Shown here one piece after another: positions 7,330-14,259 of a stretch of 14,259 nucleotides of DNA; position 1 is the stretch's first letter, and each line of letters opens with the position of its first letter. The position numbers and the translations under genes are program-made. The stretch lies in assembly GCA_964547415.1 (NCBI GenBank), contig CAZJNX010000125.1, positions 1-14,259 of the forward strand, in the 5' to 3' direction. The stretch is from CAZJNX01 sp964547415. GTDB taxonomy: Bacteria; Pseudomonadota; Alphaproteobacteria; Rhizobiales; Amorphaceae. The notes below the pieces were generated by a model that was given only the letters and a program-made list of their open reading frames with translations, was not told the origin of the DNA and searched no databases.

Positions 7330-8355
7330 ATGCCCGTCATGACGAACGTCGTTCCGCTCTCCGAGGCCGACAGGGACGTGGACCCGGCCGATCTGGCCGC
7401 CGTCCGCTCGGCCATGCGCACCATCGGGACGGAGGTGGCGGGCCTGCGCCAGCTGAGGCGCCTCCTCGGCAACGGCCTCGGCAAGTCCTTCGCCGAGGCG
7501 GTGCGGCTGATCCGCGGCCGCACGGGCCGCGTCGTCGTCACCGGCGTCGGCAAGTCCGGCCACATCGGCAACAAGCTCGCCGCCACCCTCGCCTCCACCG
7601 GCACGCCGGCCCTGTTCGTCCATGCCTGCGAGGCGAGCCACGGCGACCTCGGCATGATCACCGCCGAGGACGTGGTGCTGGCGCTGTCCTGGTCCGGCGA
7701 GACGCGGGAGATGGCGGCGATCGTCAGCTACGCCAAGCGCTTCTCGGTGCCGATCCTCGCCCTCACCGCGCGGCCGAACAGCGCCCTCGGCCGCAACGCG
7801 GACGTGGTGATCCGCCTGCCCGCCGCCGCCGAGGCCTGTCCCCACGGCCTCGCGCCCACCACCTCGGCCATGCTGCAGATGGCGGTGGGCGACGCCCTCG
7901 CCGTCGCGCTCCTCGAGGCGCGCGGCTTCACCGCCCAGGACTTCGGCATCTTCCACCCCGGCGGCCGCCTCGGCGCGAGCCTGCAGTTCGTGCGCGACAT
8001 CATGCACGGCGGCGAGGCGCTTCCCGTCGCCCCCCTCGCCACCCCGATGAGCGAGGCGATCGTCCTCATCAGCCAGAAGGGGTTCGGCTGCCTCGGCATC
8101 CTGGACGGGGACGGCGACCTCGTCGGCATCATCACGGACGGGGACCTGCGCCGCCACCTCGACGGGGACCTCCTCACCCGCCCGGTGGACGACGTGATGA
8201 GCCGCGCGCCCAAGACCATCGCGCCGGACGCGGTGGTGGGCGCCGCGCTGCAGACCCTCAACAGCGCCAAGATCTCGGCCCTGTTCGTGGTGGAGGGCCG
8301 CCGCCCGGTCGGCATCGTCCACATGCACGACCTGTTGCGCGCGGGCGTCGCCTGA
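7330..8355 (+). CDS. kdsD: KpsF/GutQ family D-arabinose-5-phosphate isomerase
   Basis: This enzyme converts D-ribulose 5-phosphate to D-arabinose 5-phosphate, the first step toward Kdo for lipopolysaccharide. Residues from about 50 to 205 are the SIS sugar-isomerase domain and 222-341 hold two CBS domains, ending in the conserved HMHDLLRAG. The four residues shown to matter in E. coli KdsD are all present with a constant offset: Lys75 (GVGKSGHIG), Glu127 (SGETRE), Glu168 (EACPHGLAPT) and His209 (FHPGGRLG). The length of 341 residues is close to the 328 of E. coli. The start is uncertain: in-frame starts exist at 7291 (GTG), 7330 and 7339 (ATG), none with a good ribosome-binding site; 7330 was chosen. 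Its stop faces the methyltransferase stop 3 bp away. Confidence 0.92.
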   Translation: MPVMTNVVPLSEADRDVDPADLAAVRSAMRTIGTEVAGLRQLRRLLGNGLGKSFAEAVRLIRGRTGRVVVTGVGKSGHIGNKLAATLASTGTPALFVHACEASHGDLGMITAEDVVLALSWSGETREMAAIVSYAKRFSVPILALTARPNSALGRNADVVIRLPAAAEACPHGLAPTTSAMLQMAVGDALAVALLEARGFTAQDFGIFHPGGRLGASLQFVRDIMHGGEALPVAPLATPMSEAIVLISQKGFGCLGILDGDGDLVGIITDGDLRRHLDGDLLTRPVDDVMSRAPKTIAPDAVVGAALQTLNSAKISALFVVEGRRPVGIVHMHDLLRAGVA

Positions 8356-8358
8356 CCC

Positions 8359-9009
8359 TCACCCGCCGCCCGGCGCCTTCCGCGCCAGCCAGTAGGTCCG
8401 CCCCGCCACCCTCGGGTCTGCAACCGCGTGGCGCAGCACCGACAGGCCCGCGCCCGTCAGGATCGCCCGGTACTCGGCCGAGGACAGGCTCGCGTTGAAC
8501 ATGCGCGCGGTCGGGTGGCCGCCCATGGCGTTCCAGTATTCCGCCTCCTCCCACCCGCAGGTGAACAGGAGCGCGCCGCCGGGACGGACGTGGCCGGCAA
8601 GGCGCGGCAATAGCCGCCGCTGGTCCGCCCTTGTGAGGTGGAACAGGCAGTCCCACAGGACGACGGCATCCACGTCCGCCTCCGGCGTGAAGACGCGGGC
8701 GTCGGCAAGGTGCCAGCGCTCGCCCGGAAGGCGCGCCCGGGCCTTCTCGAGGAGCGAGGGCGACAGGTCGATCCCGGTCACCCGCGCGCCGCGGCCGACG
8801 AGGTGGCGGGCGACCGGCTCGCCCGACCCGCAGCCGACGTCGAGGACGGACGGCGCCGGCGGAAGGACGGCGAGCAAGGCGTCGAGGAGCCCCTTCTCGA
8901 CGAGCGAGCGGTCGCGCGCCCCGTCGAACCAGTCCGCGATCGCCTCGTAGATCTCCCCGACGCTCCGCCCGGCGGCGTCGACCGGCTCCCCCCGCGCGTC
9001 GTCTCCCAT
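8359..9009 (-). CDS. Class I SAM-dependent methyltransferase
   Basis: This 216-residue protein has a Rossmann-like methyltransferase fold. Motif I, VLDVGCGSGEPVARHL, lies at residues 55-70, and the acidic residue that binds the SAM ribose is Asp81 in VTGIDLSPSLLEKAR. WHLADARVFTPEADVDAVVLWDCLFHL (99-125) forms motifs II and III, and LAGHVRPGGALLFTCG (137-152) the following strand. Nothing in the sequence identifies the methyl acceptor; the short length suggests a small-molecule methyltransferase. The ATG at 9009 follows a GC-rich purine stretch; another in-frame ATG at 9048 would add 13 residues. The gene lies 94 bp downstream of the alpha/beta hydrolase on the same strand and they may be co-transcribed. 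Confidence 0.9.
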   Translation of the reverse strand: MGDDARGEPVDAAGRSVGEIYEAIADWFDGARDRSLVEKGLLDALLAVLPPAPSVLDVGCGSGEPVARHLVGRGARVTGIDLSPSLLEKARARLPGERWHLADARVFTPEADVDAVVLWDCLFHLTRADQRRLLPRLAGHVRPGGALLFTCGWEEAEYWNAMGGHPTARMFNASLSSAEYRAILTGAGLSVLRHAVADPRVAGRTYWLARKAPGGG

Positions 9010-9103
9010 CCCTGCCCCGCTCGCCTCCCGCACCGGCCAGCCCATCCTGCCACGTCCGACGGGAAAGGGACCCCGGCACGCGGGCGGGCCGACGGATGTG
9101 GTC

Positions 9104-10102
9104 TCACGAGCCCGCGGCGCCGCGCGCCGTGCGATCCGGCGCCCCGGCGGCGGAACCCGAAAGACGGGCGAGGAAGCCTTCGATGGCGTCCGCCACCTCT
9201 GCCGCACGTCCGTGGTGGAGGTTGTGCCCGGCATCGGCGAGCACGAGGCGGTCCACCGCGGGGAGCGACCGGTGGAGCGCCTCGGCGTGGATCCAAGGAG
9301 AGACGACGGCGTCCCGGTCCGACGTGACGACGAGGACGGGAAGGCCCACCGACGGGTAGCGCGGCGCGAGCGCCCGCGCGGCCCCGTCGAGGGCGACGAT
9401 GTCGCGCGCGTTGTTGCGGATGTCCCGCGGCCGGTAGTTGAGGGGCAGGGCCGTGCGGGACACATAGTCGGCCGGCGGCTCGGCGGGGCGGAAGCTGCGG
9501 GCGATGCCGCCCGTGCGCGTGGCATCGCCCATCGGCACGGCGAGGGTGTGCGCGATGAGCGGCCCGACGACCGGCCGCGACAGCCACCGGTAGGCACGGC
9601 CGACACCCCCGGGCCAGGGATGGGTGGCCGGCGACAGGAGGACGAGACCCGCAACCCGCTCCGGATGGTCGAGGGCGAGGGCGAGCGCCACCGCCGCCCC
9701 GTAGGAGTGGCCGACCACGACCGCGGGGGGCGCGTCGAGGACGGCGAGCGCGGCGGCGATCGCCTCGGCCTGGGGGGCGGGCGTCTCGTCGCCGGGCAGC
9801 CGCTCGCTCCAGCCGAGGCCGGGCCGGTCCACGAACAGCCGCCGATGCCGGGAGAGGCGACCCGACAGGCTCGCCTTCAGATCCTCGAGGTTGGTGAGGG
9901 CACCGTGGACGAACACGAGGGGCGGTCCGCCGTCCCCGCCCTCCCCCGGCAGGTCCACGACGTGGACCGTCCTGCCGGCCGCCGTCACGATCCGCCCGGC
10001 GGGTGGATGGCGGCGGGCGCGGCGACCGACCTGCACCCGCGTCCAGGCGATCGGCAGGAGGAGGATCGCAACGAGCGCAGCGAGGATGGCGGTGGGGGTC
10101 AT
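9104..10102 (-). CDS. Alpha/beta hydrolase with N-terminal membrane anchor
   Basis: This 332-residue protein is an alpha/beta-fold hydrolase. Residues 3-20 (PTAILAALVAILLLPIAW) form one hydrophobic helix followed by a positively charged stretch, so it is probably a membrane-anchored or secreted protein. The oxyanion-hole motif FVHGALTN lies at 64-71, the nucleophile elbow GHSYGA at 131-136 with Ser133, the probable acid is Asp264 (SDRDAVV) and the catalytic His is 293 (AGHNLHH). The catalytic triad is thus complete. Substrate cannot be told: esterase, lipase and epoxide-hydrolase-like roles are all open. The ATG at 10102 is chosen because the membrane helix follows at once; no strong ribosome-binding site precedes it. 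It is transcribed away from murA. Confidence 0.88.
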   Translation of the reverse strand: MTPTAILAALVAILLLPIAWTRVQVGRRARRHPPAGRIVTAAGRTVHVVDLPGEGGDGGPPLVFVHGALTNLEDLKASLSGRLSRHRRLFVDRPGLGWSERLPGDETPAPQAEAIAAALAVLDAPPAVVVGHSYGAAVALALALDHPERVAGLVLLSPATHPWPGGVGRAYRWLSRPVVGPLIAHTLAVPMGDATRTGGIARSFRPAEPPADYVSRTALPLNYRPRDIRNNARDIVALDGAARALAPRYPSVGLPVLVVTSDRDAVVSPWIHAEALHRSLPAVDRLVLADAGHNLHHGRAAEVADAIEGFLARLSGSAAGAPDRTARGAAGS

Positions 10103-10516
10103 CGCGAACCCGTGCCGGAGGTTGGGCCGCGGGGCCGGCCGGCCGCCGGCCCCGTCGGAGGGACGCACGCGGCGTCCGGCTGCGTGCGACGAGGCGTCGA
10201 TGCCCACTCCGCCGACCGCGCCCGTCCGGCAAGGGGTGTCGGGGTCGCACCCTTTCGGCCGGAACGCCACCGTGGCGCCGACGGCCGGGCCCTCACCGTG
10301 CCACTTGCGCGTGCCGGGACGCGACGTTTCCCGCCGCGGCTGCAAGGCCGGGGCATGACGGAAATGTCACACCGGTCGCGGGAACGCCCGCCGACCGCCG
10401 CCTCGATGTTGAGCGGCGGGTGAGGCTTTGTTTACCTCCGGCGAGCGACGGTGAAGGGCGAGGGCGCCCGGTCCCCCTCCCGCGCAACCCGAACAATCCG
10501 AAGGCGGCAGCGGCCC
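10103..10516. other. Divergent intergenic region between the hydrolase and murA
   Basis: These 414 bases hold no convincing gene. They must contain promoters for both flanking genes. A perfect short inverted repeat, TGACGGAAATGTCA, lies at 10356-10369. A weak promoter-like pair, TTGAGC at 10409-10414 and TTTACC at 10431-10436 (16-nt spacer), points toward murA. The last part before the murA ATG has no strong ribosome-binding site. Confidence 0.35.
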
Positions 10517-11806
<1,290 letters not shown>

Positions 11807-11885
11807 CGCGGATCGGGGCTGGCGCGCGGCCCCCCGCGGCTCTAACTGAAGCCCGACGCCGCCTTTCCGCTCGACCGGACAGCCC

Positions 11886-12329
11886 ATGGACATCAAGCCA
11901 GTCAAGCTCGTCGCCCTCGACGAGGAGGACCTTCGGGTCGTTTCCGCCCACGTCCAGGACGCGGTGCTAAAGGCGGGCGACATCCGCTGGATGCCCGCGG
12001 AGAACCGCTGCGTGATCCAGCTCAACCGCTTCGTCTGGGAGAAGGCGGGCCGCAAGCGCCGCCCCGACAACGAGCGCCGCCTCGCCGCCCTCCACTTCGC
12101 CCGCGTCGAATCGGTGAAGGCCCGCGGCATCCGCCCCGACCAGCCCGAGACGGTCCTGTCCCTCCTCGCCGTCACCTTCGACCCGACCGACCCGCCCGCG
12201 GGCGTCGTCACCCTCGTCTTCTCCGGCGAGGCGACCTTGCGCCTCCACGTGGAATGCCTGGAGGGCCAGCTCGCCGACCTCGGCGCGGCCTGGTCCACCC
12301 ACGCCCGGCCCAAGCACCCGATCCCCTGA
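11886..12329 (+). CDS. DUF2948 family protein
   Basis: This 147-residue protein of unknown function matches what is known of the DUF2948 family, found in Alphaproteobacteria between murA and hisD. The opening LVALDEEDLRVVSAHVQDAVLKAGDIRWMPAENRCVIQLNRFVWE and the central RRLAALHFARVESVKARGI are its recognisable parts; the C-terminal LRLHVECLEGQLADLGAAW is also typical. There is no signal peptide or membrane segment, so it should be cytoplasmic. It lies 79 bp after murA and 264 bp before hisD. No function should be inferred beyond the conserved neighbourhood. Confidence 0.85.
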   Translation: MDIKPVKLVALDEEDLRVVSAHVQDAVLKAGDIRWMPAENRCVIQLNRFVWEKAGRKRRPDNERRLAALHFARVESVKARGIRPDQPETVLSLLAVTFDPTDPPAGVVTLVFSGEATLRLHVECLEGQLADLGAAWSTHARPKHPIP

Positions 12330-12593
12330 ACCGGAAGGCACCGCCGACCGCCCTTCGGAAGGCGCGCGTTGCCGGGCCGCGCCGCCTCCAGGCACGCCGT
12401 CGCCTCGACACCCTTGATGCCGACCGTCTCGGGCCTGGATCGGGGCGGGCCGGCGGCGGCGGCCTGTCGGCCGGTCTCGGTCCCGGGCGGCAAGGGCATC
12501 GGCCGAGCGGAGAGCCGGCGCGCCCGTGCGGGTGCTTTCGCGGCGGGCCGATCCGGACTATGCCTCACGGGAACGGGAACCGACGGGGAGCCC

Positions 12594-13895
12594 ATGGCCG
12601 AGCCGATCCGACTGTCCACCACCGACGCCGACTTCGAGGCCCGCTTCCGTGCGCTCCTTTCCATGAAGCGCGAGGTGTCGGAGGACGTGGACGCGGCCGT
12701 GCGCGCCATCCTCGCCGACGTGCGCGAACGGGGGGACGCGGCCGTCGCCGAATACACCCGCCGCTTCGACCGGGTGGACCTGTCGCCGGGCCGGTTCCGC
12801 TTCACCGAGGAGGAGATCGCCGCCGCCGAGGCCGCCGTGCCGGCGGAGGAGCTTCAGGCCCTCGCCTTCGCCCGGGACCGGATCGCTGCCTACCACGCGC
12901 GCCAGCGGCCCGAGGACGCCCGCTTCACGGATGCCGCCGGCGTCACCCTCGGCTGGCGGTGGACGGCGGTCGCCTCGGCGGGCCTTTACGTCCCCGGCGG
13001 GACGGCGGCCTATCCCTCCTCCGTCCTCATGAACGTGGTGCCGGCGAAGGTCGCGGGCGTCGCTCGCATCGCCATGACCGTGCCGACGCCGGACGGGGCG
13101 GTCTCCCCCCTCGTGCTCGCCGCCGCGCGCCTTGCCGGGATCGACGAGATCTACCGGATCGGCGGCGCCCAGGCCGTCGCCGCCCTCGCCTACGGCACCG
13201 AGACGATCCCCCCCGTCGCCAAGATCACCGGCCCCGGCAACGCCTACGTCGCCGCGGCCAAGCGGCAGGTCTACGGCACCGTCGGCATCGACATGATCGC
13301 CGGGCCCTCCGAGGTCGTGGTGGTGGCCGACGGCGACAATGCGCCCGACTGGATCGCCGCCGACCTCCTCGCCCAGGCCGAGCACGACACCGCCGCCCAG
13401 TCCATCCTCGTCACCGACGACGCCGCCTTCGCCGCCGACGTGGTCCGCGCGGTGGAGGCCCACCTCGCCACCTTGCCGCGGGCGGCGATCGCAGGCGAGA
13501 GCTGGCGCACCAATGGTGCCGTCATCCTGGTGGAGGACCTTGCCGCCGAGGCGCCCGCCCTCGTCGACCGCCTCGCGCCGGAACACCTGGAAGTGGCGAC
13601 CGCCGACCCCGAAGGCTTCGCCGAGAAGGTGAGCCACGCGGGCGCGATCTTCCTCGGGCGCTACACGCCCGAGGCGGTCGGCGACTACGTGGGCGGCTCC
13701 AACCACGTCTTGCCGACGGCCCGCGCCGCGCGCTACGCCTCGGGCCTGTCGGTGCTCGACTTCATGAAGCGCACGAGCCTCCTGAAGTGCGACGCCGACA
13801 GCCTCGCCCGCCTCGCCCCCGCCACCGAGGCGCTCGCGCGGGCGGAGGGGCTCGAGGCCCACGCCCGCTCCGTCGCCGTCCGGACCAACCGCTGA
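12594..13895 (+). CDS. hisD: Histidinol dehydrogenase
   Basis: HisD is the zinc- and NAD-dependent enzyme that oxidises L-histidinol to L-histidine in two steps, the end of histidine synthesis. The 433 residues are full length. The zinc ligands known from E. coli (Gln259, His262, Asp360, His419) correspond to Gln261 and His264 (LAQAEHDTAAQS), Asp364 (VGDYVGGSNHVLPT) and His423 (LEAHARSV). The catalytic pair is Glu330-His331 (APEHLEV). The long signature of the family, from IDMIAGPSEVVVVAD onward, is intact. The ATG at 12594 follows GGGGAG (12585-12590) at a short 3-nt distance. The other his genes are not in the window; hisD standing apart from them next to murA is usual in Alphaproteobacteria. 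Confidence 0.97.
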   Translation: MAEPIRLSTTDADFEARFRALLSMKREVSEDVDAAVRAILADVRERGDAAVAEYTRRFDRVDLSPGRFRFTEEEIAAAEAAVPAEELQALAFARDRIAAYHARQRPEDARFTDAAGVTLGWRWTAVASAGLYVPGGTAAYPSSVLMNVVPAKVAGVARIAMTVPTPDGAVSPLVLAAARLAGIDEIYRIGGAQAVAALAYGTETIPPVAKITGPGNAYVAAAKRQVYGTVGIDMIAGPSEVVVVADGDNAPDWIAADLLAQAEHDTAAQSILVTDDAAFAADVVRAVEAHLATLPRAAIAGESWRTNGAVILVEDLAAEAPALVDRLAPEHLEVATADPEGFAEKVSHAGAIFLGRYTPEAVGDYVGGSNHVLPTARAARYASGLSVLDFMKRTSLLKCDADSLARLAPATEALARAEGLEAHARSVAVRTNR

Positions 13896-13922
13896 CCCGA
13901 GAAAGCCCCGAAGGCGCCCGTC

Positions 13923-14259
13923 ATGGCCACCGAAGACGCCGGACAGTCGAACAAGCGCCTCGTCGACGTCGTCCTCGACGCCGACTCGATCCAGCGCGGC
14001 AGCCGCGACGTGGAGCACGAGCGGGCGGTCGCCATCTACGATCTCCTCGAGGAGAACACGTTCGCGCCCGCCGGGGACGAGGGCGGCCCCTACCGCCTCA
14101 CCCTCGCCATCGCGGAGAACCGCCTCGTCTTCCACATCGTCGAGGACGGCGGGCGGCAGGTGGCGACCCACCTGTTGTCCCTCACCCCGTTCAAGAAGAT
14201 CGTCAAGGACTATTTCCTGATCTGCGAGAGCTACTACGCGGCGATCAAGACCGCCTCGC
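13923..14259 (+). CDS. UPF0262 family protein (3' end cut by window edge)
   Basis: Only the first 112 residues are visible; the family is usually about 160. The recognisable parts are RLVDVVLDADSIQRGSRDVEHERAVAIYDLLEEN near the N-terminus and FHIVEDGGRQVATHLLSLTPFKKIVKDYFLICESYYAAI at the right edge. The function of the family is unknown. There is no signal peptide or membrane segment. The ATG at 13923 lies 27 bp after hisD, so the two are probably co-transcribed. A low-molecular-weight phosphatase gene often follows in related genomes and might lie just outside. Confidence 0.87.
   Translation, partial: MATEDAGQSNKRLVDVVLDADSIQRGSRDVEHERAVAIYDLLEENTFAPAGDEGGPYRLTLAIAENRLVFHIVEDGGRQVATHLLSLTPFKKIVKDYFLICESYYAAIKTAS

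Noticed and set aside
11826..11850. Short GC-rich inverted repeat after murA
   Set aside because: The stem is about 5 bp (CGCGG/CCGCG) without a T tract. Such repeats are common by chance in this composition.
12330..12593. 264-bp gap between the DUF2948 gene and hisD as a possible hidden gene
   Set aside because: The hisD frame stays open through it, but there is no ribosome-binding site or family similarity before the ATG at 12594, and HisD is already full length from that start.
12558..14171. A 537-codon minus-strand frame opposite hisD and the UPF0262 gene
   Set aside because: It is antisense to two well-recognised genes and has the low-complexity Gly/Val/Asp/Arg composition of a shadow frame.

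Overview
The window is very GC-rich, tightly packed bacterial DNA. The gene order murA - DUF2948 - hisD - UPF0262 at the right end, with the overall gene content, points to an alphaproteobacterium, most likely a Hyphomicrobiales (Rhizobiales) or Rhodobacterales relative. That placement rests on family recognition and remembered synteny, not on a database search. No RNA gene, insertion sequence, CRISPR array or phage gene was seen.

Positions 1-5885 form an aromatic acyl-CoA catabolic locus. On the minus strand, reading leftwards, lie an SDR dehydrogenase, a MarR-family regulator, a crotonase-fold enzyme and an acyl-CoA dehydrogenase whose end runs off the window. The first three genes overlap by 4 bp each and the last gap is 4 bp. 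Divergent from them, on the plus strand, is a 786-residue fusion of an FAD aromatic monooxygenase and an Old Yellow Enzyme reductase. It resembles the 2-aminobenzoyl-CoA monooxygenase/reductase of Azoarcus evansii; database homologues are often named bifunctional salicylyl-CoA 5-hydroxylase/oxidoreductase. The likely logic is that the fusion hydroxylates and then reduces the ring of 2-aminobenzoyl-CoA (or salicylyl-CoA), and the leftward enzymes carry the alicyclic CoA thioester through beta-oxidation-like steps. The shared upstream region holds an AT-rich, almost perfect 18-bp palindrome on a good sigma-70-like promoter, the obvious candidate operator for the MarR protein. The CoA ligase that would feed the pathway is not in the window.

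Positions 5982-6996 encode an AzlC/AzlD pair, a predicted branched-chain amino acid exporter, with an 11-bp overlap. Positions 7330-8355 encode a KpsF/KdsD arabinose-5-phosphate isomerase (LPS Kdo synthesis). It converges, with only 3 bp between stop codons, on a minus-strand SAM methyltransferase, which is followed upstream by a membrane-anchored alpha/beta hydrolase.

Positions 10517 to the end carry plus-strand housekeeping genes: murA (peptidoglycan precursor synthesis), a DUF2948 gene, hisD (last step of histidine synthesis) and the start of a UPF0262 gene. Key catalytic residues are intact in MurA, HisD and KdsD. The points most worth a second look are the divergent operator, the crotonase that lacks both hydratase glutamates, and the changed flavin-site residue in the reductase half of the fusion protein.
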